Shown here in pieces: positions 34,601 to 44,812 of a DNA stretch of 64,000 nucleotides. Source of the stretch: Steinernema hermaphroditum (lineage: Eukaryota; Nematoda; Chromadorea; Rhabditida; Steinernematidae); contig CM059623.1 in NCBI GenBank assembly GCA_030435675.1, positions 8,148,012 to 8,212,011 on the forward strand, read 5' to 3'. Within the stretch, counting starts at the first letter, position 1, and each line of letters begins with the position of its first letter. The notes under the pieces were generated by a model. That model saw nothing but the letters and a program-made list of their open reading frames with translations. It ran no database searches and had not been told where the DNA came from. A program made the translations under genes and the position numbers.

Positions 34601-34721
34601 GTAATCGTAGAAGCGTGGGTCTGAAATGCCACCTGAGTACTGATGGTGGACAGTCACAAAATGAGAATACGGTCGTTTCTACGGAGGAGAAGTTCCGCCG
34701 CCGTTTCTGGAGGTTCCACGA

Positions 34722-34879
34722 TTCCCAGATGCCACCACCGACCGGTTCGACATCAATGCCGCGCCAGGAATGAAGCCTGCAGCAAGAGACGCCTTCTGTT
34801 TGTCAATCATTCAGTGTCATGCAAGCAGAGATGCCAAGCCGAAATTTTACCGAGTCGACATAATGCCGTTGATTCACGC
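34722..34879 (-). repeat. dispersed repeat family, copy 2
   Basis: Matches 41873-42010 in order, from GATTCCCAGA through ACCGGTTCGACAT, CGCGCCAGG.ATGAAGCC and CTGTTTGTC to TAATGCC.TTGATTC.CG. Confidence 0.6.
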
Positions 34880-35206
34880 TCAAATTTTCGGCGATGGAGT
34901 GAAGATAAGATAGATTATGAGGAACCTTTCTCGGGAAACACCACCTGTGGACTGACAGCACTAATGTTTACGTGAAGGTTCGAAACGCGGGGTTTCCTGT
35001 GGTTCTATGGCAGAAAATGTGCTTGTCTCCAGGTCGAGTTCATCTTCTTTAGATCCGATCAGAAGTGCGAGGGGTCATCTCCCCTTTACTCGCCACCAAA
35101 CGGAGTCATCGAGGAAGTGCGATTAGTAAGCGAAGGTTCTGACCGGTATCACCCAGGGAGTACGTCTTCCGGAGGTGGAGGCGTTGCCCCGCCTCTCGCT
35201 GCAGAC

Positions 35207-35213
35207 TTAAAAG
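35207..35213 (+). promoter_or_regulatory. TTAAAAG promoter box of precursor 2
   Basis: TTAAAAG followed by GCGAAGGC.CAGATAAC-like sequence (here CGGACGAAGGCACAGATAAC) is shared with precursor 3 (37582). A GGTGGAGGCGT block also lies upstream of both. Conservation of box and spacing after duplication suggests a TATA-like core promoter. Confidence 0.6.
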
Positions 35214-35318
35214 CGGACGAAGGCACAGATAACGACCGTCGGTTCACTTTTCGGTCTTTGAAGATCTATCTCCCTTTGCCTTCTTCGACGACCTTCAAAG
35301 GATTTCTACAGAATCCAG

Positions 35319-35630
35319 ATGACTTCTCTCGCACACAGACTTCTTCTCGCTCTCCTCATCTTCTGCGTTCTGAGTACCGTATCCCAGGCGCGTCCACCGT
35401 CGGACCTCAGCCTGCTCCACGATATCCTCGAAGATACACAGAAACAGTTAGACCAAGTGAGTCCTACCGTACCCTTCTCCGCCACAGGACGCTTTCAGGA
35501 GCTCAAGGCGCTGGACTACGTCCTCGAGCATCTGCTGAGGAATCGGCGCCAGACGACCGAAGGAATGTCGCCGGCAGAACTGAGGAATCTGAAGCGGACG
35601 CGCTGCTTCTTCAACCCGATCAGCTGCTGA
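35319..35630 (+). CDS. allatostatin-C-type (PISCF-like) neuropeptide precursor 2
   Basis: Model: join 35319-35456 and 35499-35630 (89 residues), phase 0 intron of 42 nt that is also open, so unspliced message would add 14 residues. A signal peptide (LLLALLIFCVLSTVSQA) is followed by the spacer DLSLLHDILEDTQKQLDQ|ELKALDYVLEHLL. Dibasic RNRR comes next, then the spacer QTTEGMSPAELRN, then LKR and the terminal TRCFFNPISC and stop. Cleavage at KR gives a ten-residue peptide with a Cys-Cys ring. Exon structure, spacer and cleavage sites match precursor 3, which lies in tandem. The ATG follows a TTTCTACAG acceptor by eight bases. A polyadenylation hexamer AATAAA occurs near 35685. Confidence 0.92.
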   Translation: MTSLAHRLLLALLIFCVLSTVSQARPPSDLSLLHDILEDTQKQLDQVSPTVPFSATGRFQELKALDYVLEHLLRNRRQTTEGMSPAELRNLKRTRCFFNPISC

Positions 35631-37154
35631 TTTCCTCTACGGGCACTTTCCTTCGATCTCCTCTGTATGTATAACTTATTCGAGAATAAAGTTGTTCGCT
35701 GCCTTATCCCATTAGAGGTCACCAGGCATGGACGGCTAATTGTTTTCATCCAAAAACTCTTGTTTTCGAGACCATGTCCCGAGAACGTGATCCTAGTGAG
35801 GTCTACTGTCGTGGAGCTAGGGGTAGAAGGACACCTCTCCACCGTAGCACGAAGAGGACGACCTCTAGGCGTCGCCTCCTTCATCTTGGGGCATCTTCTG
35901 AGCGAACGAAGACGCGATTCGGCCTCTCCCTCTGATTCGATTCACCACTAATCGAATCCCTAATTAATCTGTTTTGGTCTCCGATACTAACAATAGATCC
36001 AGAATCTCGCGTTGCGCCTACCCGAGACGATCCCGAAAGCAGCCGAAAATAGAGCCTTCGTGCAATCGCATTACCGTATGACTCACTCGTAGACAACTGG
36101 CGCAGACAGTGGCTAAGAGGACAACGAGTGACGCAGAAGAAAGACCCCCGCATAAATTATGCATGGACCGACGTAAAACCACTACGAAAACAAAGTCTTC
36201 TCGCGGCGGAAGGAAAGCCATTTTGCTGGGGGATACGGTAGTCTGTGCGTTTGGGCGTGCTACCGTAGTCGGTAAACGGTCAAAGCTGATCCAGAGTTTT
36301 GCATACGACATGACTGAGTGGCAAAGAACCGGTTTCCGAATATTACAGGAGGATGCATGGCAGCTGATTCTTTGTTGGCTTGTTGTGGACAGTCTTACCC
36401 AATGAATATTTCAGGTGACACTGCTTTTTATATCCACGTGCTTACGTAACGAAAGTCCGCAGAGCTGCTTCCGAGACCGTCTTGGGGCTGGTCTTGAGGG
36501 CTTCGTTTGAGATGAGACCTAATGCTCTGGGGTACGGTGGCCGGGGGCAATCAGTGGATGCTAGGTGATAGCGATTTACGAGTACCACCATTAAAAACCT
36601 TCCGCTTTTCGATGCTTTCCTATCGTTCGACTATCGTCGCAAATGACTATGGGCACCCTGAATTTGTGCAAAACGGCGCTTCTTTGAGCTTTCACATCAT
36701 TTGGATCGTCCGTTGTTTACTCATTATCATTACGATGGTCAACAAAGCTGCTTCCTCTTCCGGAGCCCTATCAAGCAAATCTCAAAATTGATGACTATTA
36801 GGAACGCACTTCCATATCTGGCGCCATTTACCGGAGGAAAATCACTAAAAACACTACGCCTTGGATGTGACTATAGTGTATTTTTCTGTGATGACCACGA
36901 TATTGGACCAGAACGGGATCGAACACTGATTGGACACTTGTTTTCACAAGGTTTCTTCATTTTCCACAAATATCCTGACCTCTACCGTATCATCGACGTT
37001 TCTTGGGTTTGAGCTCTTCGGCCATCCGCTCGGTTCTACGGCCGATGACTTCTTGGTTTCATACGCTGCAAGGGGTACCGAAGAGCACGGCCCGCTTGGG
37101 GTGACTCAGCGCTCGTGATCTGCGAACCTTCGAGGTCGACTTCTAAAAGTGAAT
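35631..37154. other. intergenic within the peptide cluster
   Basis: Contains the 3' UTR of precursor 2. No other gene is supported. Several TACGGTAG/CTACCGTA octamers cluster near 36234-36268. Confidence 0.45.
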
Positions 37155-37344
37155 CGTCAGAGAAGAAGGTCGATTGGCGTCCGAGGCGACGCGTCTTCGT
37201 CATTTGACTCGGTCTTCTTGCAGCGGAGAGCCGATTAGTTTCGGACTCGGGCCGACCCACACGGATTACACGGCGCTTTTGACGCCGTTTGGGTCGCCGC
37301 GACGACAGAAGAGGTGATCGGAATCCGATTAGATGTGCACGTGG
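37155..37344. repeat. 190-bp direct duplication, copy 2
   Basis: Partner of 34411-34600 (187 of 190 positions identical), in the same orientation and upstream of precursor 3. Confidence 0.95.
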
Positions 37345-37581
37345 ATATTCCGACGAAAGACTCTTCCAACAGTATCCAGTGTAATTGACCCTTTTTGGGG
37401 AGGGATTGCTCTTCTGATTTCCATTTTAATTCGCTAAAGAACAAGAAAGCCTTATCAATTAGTGATGTGATCATAATGGCCGAGGAACCCCCTTAGTAAT
37501 CAGAAACCCAAGCTGGTCTCTCACGGTGAGCGATTAGAGTTCCTCGGCAGGTGGAGGCGTCGCTCCGCCCCCCGCGCACAC

Positions 37582-37588
37582 TTAAAAG
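37582..37588 (+). promoter_or_regulatory. TTAAAAG promoter box of precursor 3
   Basis: Same box and flanking blocks as at 35207 (GGTGGAGGCGT upstream, GCGAAGGCGCAGATAAC downstream). Confidence 0.6.
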
Positions 37589-37704
37589 AGAGCGAAGGCG
37601 CAGATAACAGCCATCGGCTCCGCTTCTCCTGGTGATTCTCGTTTGTCTCTTTCGCGGCGGGACCCACTCCGATCGGGACCTTTCTCAGCTGTTCTCTTTC
37701 AGAA

Positions 37705-38031
37705 ATGGTCACTTCATTCGTCGCCCGCACTCTCCTCGTCTTCGTCCTCGTCACCGCTCTGGTTACGGTAGTCGAAAGCCGCTCGAAGGCGAACCTCCAC
37801 ATGTTGCGTGACCTTCTTGAGGAGCGAAGAGCGAACATAGAGCAGGTAGGACCCGTTCTGCGGAGCAATCCTATCGGCCTCTAGGAGCTCGAGGCTCTCG
37901 ACGACGCTCTCTCGACGCGGAGTTTCCTAGAGAAGCTGCATCGGAATCGGCGCCGCATCGCCGACCTCTCGATAGCGGAGATGAAGAGCGTGAAGAGGAC
38001 GCGCTGCTACTTCAACCCGATCAGCTGCTAG
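37705..38031 (+). CDS. allatostatin-C-type (PISCF-like) neuropeptide precursor 3
   Basis: Model: join 37705-37845 and 37885-38031 (95 residues), phase 0 intron at the same place as in precursor 2. A signal peptide (LLVFVLVTALVTVVES) is followed by the spacer LHMLRDLLEERRANIEQ|ELEALDDAL. The RNRRR site comes next, then the spacer IADLSIAEMKS, then VKR and the terminal TRCYFNPISC and stop. The predicted mature peptide is TRCYFNPISC, differing from that of precursor 2 by Tyr for Phe in the ring. TTTCAG lies two bases before the ATG, so the mRNA is probably trans-spliced or has a 5' UTR intron. AATAAA occurs near 38127. Confidence 0.92.
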
Positions 38032-39776
38032 AAGGCGGCGGCCTGGAATCTCCTCCGCAATACGGGCTCCACAACGATCTCAGAAGCACGTCGACTCTCG
38101 ACCTCCAATGCATTTAGACTCTCCGAATAAAGTTATTCGTGGTGACGCGGGAAAACAACTTTTTTGGGTCCGAGGGGGCGAGAAAATGGCGCCTAGGGGT
38201 CGAAGGCTCCCGAGGGGAAGGTGATGCAATCGAGGAGAACTTGTCCGCATCTGCAAAAACGTGGCAACAAAGGGTGTTGCGGTGAAAGAACTCTCTTTCC
38301 TTGACGGAAGGAGGCGACCCGAGATAAACAACTGCAAAGTACGCAGCGAACGTGCGAAACGCTAGAACCAGGGCAGGCGAGGGGTGTCCCCAGGAATTTG
38401 GTCCTTGAGCGTTGACCGCTCGTCGCCTCGTCCACGTGGTCCCCTTGGATTCTTCGGTTCCAGAAGAAGGAATGGACGAGGAAGTCTTCCGACTGCGTCA
38501 GAAGACGACTCCGATCGCCCCCAAAAAACTCTTCTATCGTCTGCACTCCTCGGGTTACGTTAGCGTGGGGAGATTCCCCTGCCACCATAAAGGGACTTCG
38601 CCCTCTCTGCACTCTCCTGGTGTGAACCCTTATCATCTTCCCCCACCCATCGGGGTAGCCCTTGTCCCCCAAAGTGCATCTGAATCGGCTTCTGCGGCGG
38701 TCGTCGAGGCGAACGGTTTCGAGAAGATCGAAAACAGTGGAACTTGCGCAAATTAGGATGTTTGCGATCGGATTACGAGTGGCCGATTAGGGGAGTTTCA
38801 CGAATTAGCGACGATTTGGCGATGATGGCGAGTGATGCGGTAATTGGGAGCGGCGAAAACAAAGAAAATTGTCGCGAAAATAAGAAATTTGTGCGATCGG
38901 CGCTGAGTCAGAAGAAGATTAGCGGATGTGGAGACGGTCTTTGAGCCGATCAGAGACGCGAAGAAGGCGAGGGGACTGCTTAGGGGACGATTGGAGCTAA
39001 CAGAATCTAGGCGATGTGCGACTGAAGAGGCAACGAGTGATCTTGATAAAGTGATCTCCAAGTGATCTTGTTAAAGTGATCTCTGTCACCCTACAAATAT
39101 AGTTAGGGATCCAGAGAAAGGTCACCGCAGTACGTACTTCTTCTGCGCTCTCGTGATTCACCTCTCGAGCACCATAATCCAATGGACCTTAAACCTACGA
39201 GCAGTCCTCGCTCACCCGTTGTAGACAGGATGCCCTCCTCTGATTGCTTTCTCGGATTGGTCCACTGGAGGAGATCCGTGGAAAAATGACGTCGGATCCA
39301 TTGGCTAATTAACTGCATGAAACATTCATCGACGTTTAGAGAACACAAACGAAAAACGCAGAAAGGGGCCCGGGGTGCGCTAGGCGTGAGGAATTTGTGA
39401 TGGAGTTTCGCCTGAAACTGGAGGAAAACACAAAATTTTGCGTCAGTATGAAGAGGCGCGCTAAATCTACTCAAAAAACTTTTATTAGAAATAACATGCC
39501 GATCATCCTTTCATGTAGTGGACTGTCGCCTGGGGGAAGAGTTCGGAAGTGGTCGGATGGACATCGAACTTCTCGGAGCTCCACGGGGACGACTTCTTTC
39601 TCGAAGACATCTTCTAAAACGACGGATAACACAAATAGATTTAGCGTTTGATTGCCTCAGGAGAGCTCATAAACCCGCGGAGAGTGACAATGTCCGATTT
39701 CTTCTGCTCTTTGTTCTTCGCAGTCGAAAGTTCGGATTTCTAAAAGAAACAACACATGGAGGAAGCTGAGGGAAGC
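38032..39776. other. intergenic
   Basis: Contains the 3' UTR of precursor 3. I see no supported gene on either strand. Confidence 0.5.
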
Positions 39777-40125
39777 CTATACTTGGTCATCAAAGAGACG
39801 AAGCTCGGATCCAAAGCGCTGGAAGGCGACCTGCGATGGAGATTTCCTCTTCTTTTTCCCAGAGAAACTGAAACAAGGAAACATTAAAGGGAAAGGGGAA
39901 GTCCGACCTTTGGACTCGGAACTCGCGAATCACAGAGCGATTCCCTTCCATGGTGAGTGCCACCTCCAATTCCATAGCATCGCAGTCCCTACGGCTCTGC
40001 AGCATCTTCTGTGCGATCGTGTCGACCATTTCGCCGGGTGATACGCAGGCTTCGAGTGCCTTGAAGTTCACTGTTCGCAGAGGAAATCTCTTGGCTCCTA
40101 CCTGTTTGATTTCGAAAAGACGCAT
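39777..40125 (-). CDS. orphan 102-residue protein
   Basis: Model: complement of exons 39777-39867 and 39908-40125, with a 40-bp GT...TTTCAG intron that keeps frame. The first exon (MRLFEIKQVGAKRFPLRTVN through AMELEVALTMEGNRSVIREF) looks like a small alpha/beta fold. The second encodes a basic tail beginning SFSGKKKRKSPSQVAFQRFG. No signal peptide, membrane segment or family was recognised. It could also be the 3' part of a longer gene whose upstream exons I did not find; no acceptor stands before the ATG. It lies 313 bp downstream of a C2H2 gene on the same strand. Confidence 0.5.
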
Positions 40126-40438
40126 GCTCCTCGCAGCAGCGTGTGTCCGAGGAATGATCTAGATGAGCTTCGCAGGGAATTAGGTCTCCCTGACGTAGAC
40201 AACAGCATTTCGACGTCTAAAATCTGCATCTAACTAATCATTCAACGGAGAAAGAGGAAGCGGTTCTATTTTGAAGTCATTGATCGGAAACTCGACTTTG
40301 AGTTCGCTCAAAATTGCCGGTACCAATCGCGGAAAGATGATCACAAACAAACGGAAACGGATTTAAACAGGGGTTAGTATTTTACTGCGACCTTACAAGG
40401 TCACAGAATACACAGAAACATAACAACTTATAGGCATT

Positions 40439-40853
40439 TTAACATGATGATGACGAGGAAGAAGAGGAAGAAGTAGAGGAAGTACGAACAGCGGCTGGAG
40501 GTTTTCCACGGCGAGGCCAGCAACTCTCGCTGTTAATAAGGTGGTTGGCAATTCGCTGCTTGCTTCCAAAGCTCATGCCGCACTTGTAGCAGGCGAAGCG
40601 TTCTCCGGTGTGGACGGTGGTGTGGCGACGTAGATCGTAGGGGCTGCGGAACGCGGAGGTGCAGTAGGCGCACGGATACGGTCGGACCATTAGGTGGACG
40701 TGGGAGACATGGGTGCGCAGTCGCCACGGCTTCGAGAAGACCTAAACGATGGAAACTGTAGCCAACCACTGAACGAGAGTGACTCACTTTGCCGCAGTCG
40801 GTGCAGGTGAACTCCTCGACGGGTTCTGGTTCCGGGACGGAGACGAAAGACAT
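40439..40853 (-). CDS. small three-finger C2H2 zinc-finger protein
   Basis: Model: complement of exons 40439-40741 and 40788-40853 (122 residues), phase 0 intron. Three fingers make up most of the protein: FTCTDCGK|VFSKPWRLRTHVSHVH, PCAYCTSAFRS..LRRHTTVH and FACYKCGMSFGSKQRIANHL, the last ending in Cys in place of His (C2HC). The first and second fingers are joined by a short linker; TGERF links the second and third. A poly-Ser tail ends the protein. Small fingers-only proteins of this type usually bind DNA in the nucleus. GTTCAG lies just before the ATG, suggesting a trans-spliced complete 5' end. Orthologue not identified. Confidence 0.85.
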
Positions 40854-41077
40854 GCCTGAACAGCCGATTCTGAGCAATATTAACACACGGAGAAAATCCG
40901 AAAATGCACGCCTAAGCACACAAATGACAACATCATAAAATGCAAGCATTGGACGCGTTCCAAATGGAAGATACATCGTCCGTGCTGTATTGTCAGCGCT
41001 CCCAATTACGGTAGTGAGTTGCTGACTAGCTTCTTGACTTATTCCGGGGACAGCCTTAGTATAGACTTAGTATATAT

Positions 41078-41282
41078 ACTCTGTTTTTTTTTCGATCACA
41101 AAATCGGCCTTCAATCATCTCGTTGTGGGACTCAGAAATCTGATCCAACGCGTTGAAAACGACGAGCGAACATGCGAACTTCGTGCGCTTGTTTCATCGT
41201 TTTCAATGCGTTTGCGTCACATTTCTGAGTCCCACAACGAGATGATTGAAGGCTGATTTTGTGATCGAAAAAAAAACAGAGT
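41078..41282. mobile_element. 205-bp foldback MITE
   Basis: The left arm ACTCTGTTTTTTTTTCGATC... is repeated inverted at the right end (...GATCGAAAAAAAAACAGAGT). Pairing continues inward through CAATCATCTCGTTGTGGGAC and a second block near the centre, so the transcript would fold into one long hairpin. The flanks are TA-rich (TATAT left, ATAC right), compatible with TA target-site insertion. No coding capacity. Confidence 0.8.
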
Positions 41283-41654
41283 ATACAAATACGGTGGGAG
41301 TGCACCGCTAAATTTGCGCCAAAGAGAGAAGCGCTCTCGCTCGCACAGGAATCCTGTCCCAGGACCCCTCGCGCGCCCATTTTAGGCGTTGAATACTGCA
41401 TGCTTCGCGCGCGCGAGAAATCATCTTTCAACCAGTGAACGGTGTAGGGCGCGGATCAGACCTGCGGATTTTTGGAATAAACAACGGTGAGGTAAACGGT
41501 GGCGGGTGAGAACAATAAGGAGGCAAGTAAACGAGAAGAATATGACTCGTGTCGCGGTCGCGAGCGGTCGGTCCCTCCGGTCGCTCTCTGAGTGTCTGGT
41601 CGGTCAGATGGCAAACCCTGTGGCATCTGTAAGTTTTCCGGCTTCCAGAGGGAA
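41283..41654. other. intergenic, repeat-associated
   Basis: Sequence adjacent to copy 3 of the dispersed family. Short open frames on the minus strand may belong to the same element but are not recognisable. Confidence 0.35.
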
Positions 41655-42010
41655 TTGGGACACCCGGAAGCCGTAGTCCCACCACCGCTGACAACAAGAT
41701 GTCCGACGTCAAGAATCCGGCCGCGTGAGAAGTCATCCCGAAGGTCGCCGACGCTCTGGGGACGCCACCACCATCGAAGACGCAACTCCCGGACCACGGA
41801 CCATCAGATTCGAGCACAGAAGCGTGCGCTGTGCTGCAAACGATGTTCCGCTCCTGAATCCGAAGATTTGCCGATTCCCAGAAGCCCCATGAAGCTCTCC
41901 GCCAACCACCGGTTCGACATCTACGCCGCGCCAGGGATGAAGCCGTCTTCCAGACATCCTCTGTTTGTCTATTTTCGGTGTCGCGCAAGGCATAATGCCT
42001 TTGATTCGCG
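41655..42010 (-). repeat. dispersed repeat family, copy 3 (longest)
   Basis: The longest copy of a family also seen at 880-1022 and 34722-34879. It spans both shorter matches and ends near CGAAATAAAATCG, a possible poly(A)-like border in plus orientation. Open frames exist on both strands without a recognised domain. Confidence 0.6.
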
Positions 42011-42136
42011 AAATAAAATCGTGAAATCGTGAAAATCGTGAAATCGTAAACGAGAAAGTATACACGTTGTGGGGAACTCCTTCAGCACCCTTTTCGTAGC
42101 GGCATTCGGTAAGCAAGCTATAACCGGCTCCCTTAA

Positions 42137-42876
42137 AGGGACCAGGTCATGGAGGAAAAAGGTTTTTTAAAAAATCTGAAAAAATTCGTGCCCGTGTTTT
42201 CGAGGTTGCTGAACACGATGGTGAGTGGCGATTCTAAGTTCGCCAAGTAGTTTCCTAGAAACAGAACAAGAGGCGCGATCTGTGTTTTGTCACTGGTCCC
42301 GACGCGATTTGCGCGGCGAATGCGATTCGCGTACTGTAGTTTCATCATTTTCTGCCGGTTTTGCTAACTTCCGAGGGACAAAACAGCTTCAAAAGCACTT
42401 TTTTCGACTTATTTCACTTGCTCGCGTGATTTCTAGTACAGAAAAGGGTCTTCACCATGATTTTCGCGATTTCGAGGGTTAGTTTCACATGAAACGCTCC
42501 ATATTCCTTTTCATCCGATGTTATTATAAGTTTAAGAGTTTTGAAATGCCAAACCACCATAGAAATAACCCTAGAAAGTGAAATAAGTCGAAAAAATGCT
42601 TTTGAAGCTGTTTTGTCCCTCGGAAGTTAGCAAAACCGGCAGAAAATGATGAAACTACAGTACGCGAATCGCATTCGCCGCGCAAATCGCGTCGGGACCA
42701 GCGTCCCGCGTCGGGACCAGTGACAAAACACAGATCGCGCCTCTTGTTCTGTTTCTAGGAAACTACTTGGCGAACTTAGAATCGCCACTCACCATCGAGT
42801 TCAGCAACCTCGAAAACACGGGCACGAATTTTTTCAGATTTTTTAAGAAACTTTTTTCCTCCATGACCTGGTCCCT
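42137..42876. mobile_element. inverted-repeat module A (740 bp foldback)
   Basis: Starts AGGGACCAGGTCATGGAGG and ends with its complement CCTCCATGACCTGGTCCCT. The two arms of about 290 bp are nearly perfect inverted copies around a 160-bp centre; the right arm has a small extra duplication (GCGTCCCGCGTCGGGACCA). TTAA precedes the left end. A piggyBac-like or other MITE is likely; no transposase is present. Confidence 0.8.
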
Positions 42877-44812
42877 TTATGGTCGCCGTAATTTCAATGG
42901 GTCAAGGCTCCTGCCACGAAAAGTGCGCGTCTAGGAAACGTCGCACGCGTTTCGCCATTGAATTTTGGAGCCGCGACAAAGAATTATGCATAACTCGTGA
43001 AGTAGAGCGTATTTTGGAAAACTGAACGTTTATTTTGAAGATTAGAACTTTCTCGTTCGAATGAACCCTAGTTGGTGCAATTTGGTGGCGCGAACATGGA
43101 GTTATTAAGCGATTATTATTTTAGTACCGTGTAATGTGACCTGAGGCGCCTTTTCCGCTTGAAAAATATGCGCTGCCTTAACTTTCAAGCCTTTTAGAGC
43201 TGACGCAAGGCTCATGACGCTTCAATATACCCATAGAATCCGGAAAACCCAAGATTACTATAGTCGATGTAAACGGATTGGGGTACGCGTCCTGCCACGA
43301 AATTTGCGCTATTAGTAAGAATCAGACGTTCGCTCATAATGGGATTCGCAGGTTTCGTGGTTTCGTGGTTTTTCGCAGGTTTCCAACGTTGAAAATGTAG
43401 CAAAAGCTCTGTGTGTTCGAATGCGCACAGATTTGTTTGATTTCGCGCCGTGTGCGCAGAGAAATTAACTCATCTTTGTAATGAGAGGAGATATTTTCCC
43501 GATTCTATGCGTATTTTTGAGCGTCGTGGGCCGTACATCAGCTGTAACACGCTGGAAAATAGCTAAGGCAGCGCGAATGAATGTTTGTTTGAAGCGTAGA
43601 GGGAGGAAGAGCGGTTGCCGTATGTTAGTCAGGTGCAGTCGCAACCAGATTCAATGACTCCACAATCTTGACCTTTTAGAGATTTCAGGTGCACTGCGAC
43701 GCTCTGAAACGCGCGTCAATGATCTGTAAAGTGCAAATGAGAACTTGATGAGAGAAAATAATGCTTAGAGAGAAGATCAGAAAGATGGAGGAGGTCCGAT
43801 ATAGCGATTATTTTGACTTGTCACCGCTCGGATACTTGAGATTACGCTAAATCACCTCATGGTCCTCTTTCCTTCTGATATAACACCCATTGGATCAAAG
43901 TTGTGCAGAAAAAATTTCGAGAATGCCATTGCGGAAGTAGATCGCTGTCTTGAGTATGACAGCGTAGAAGTTCACCTAGACGATCAAATCACTGACGGTG
44001 CGAATTCGGACGATAGCACCGATGAATCATAACATGAAGTAGCTTTAGATGATGACGATTAGAAACGCAAAAATGGAGCATTATTTGTATCTATTCATCA
44101 CTTTTTCATAAATCGCTTAATTTCTCTGCGACTATTGAATTTGGCAACTCGAGTGACATGTCATTCGATGGAGCATTTAATTCTGCACAAATTTGACGTT
44201 GGAATTTCCGCGAAACGCTCTAGTTCGCTCAAAAATGACGAAAAAAGACAGGGAGTACGAAATCCCCATTGAAAAAATGCGAAAAGACGAAAAACTACGG
44301 TAGTCTAGCGGTCCCGCCACGAGCACCTTGCGGACCCCAATCCGTTTACACCGACTATACATGCTCCCTACGCTAGGATCGAACGTTGGATTTTTACTAG
44401 TAGCTTCAACCTCAAGCTTGAATGATGCAAAAGTGGTTCTTTAACAAGCGTTACAGTGCGCAGGAACTCAGATCGCAGTACGAGCGACTCTGATAGCAGT
44501 GACAGTGATGAATAACCCGCGTGTATGACGTTAAATTGGCTTAGGATGGTAGTCTGTTTTATAGACCGTTTAATTCCGGCACGCGGAGTGAGTTTCCAGC
44601 AGTGAGCCATAGCTCATTCGACGCAGCGTTCAATTCTGCACAAAATCAACGTTTGGATTTCTGCGAAACCTCCTAGATCGCGCAAAATCAACGAAGCAAG
44701 ATAGAAACTCTGTGATTTCCATTGTAAAAGTCGGCAGAACGACAAAACTACGGTAGTCTGGTGGTCCCACCACGCACGCATTGCAGGCGCATTAAAATTA
44801 CGGCGACCATAA
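42877..44812. mobile_element. inverted-repeat module B between A and C
   Basis: The left border GGTCGCCGTAATTTCAATG recurs inverted at the right border (CATTAAAATTACGGCGACC, about 44789-44808). Inner matches include ATGTAAACGGATTGGGGT (near 43268) against ACCCCAATCCGTTTACA (near 44335). CCTGCCACGAA-type phrases recur in this module and in module C, showing shared ancestry. Apart from one short acidic frame, nothing coding is seen. Confidence 0.65.
43859..44032 (+). CDS. 57-residue acidic-tailed open frame in module B
   Basis: The frame runs from an ATG through FENAIAEVDRCLEYDSVEVH to NSDDSTDES and stop. A similar acidic ending (DSDSSDSDE, stop) can be read near 44476-44513. The acidic C terminus resembles the tails of some transposases, so this may be the remnant 3' end of the element's protein. 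Too short to classify; no splice evidence. Confidence 0.25.
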   Translation: MVLFPSDITPIGSKLCRKNFENAIAEVDRCLEYDSVEVHLDDQITDGANSDDSTDES

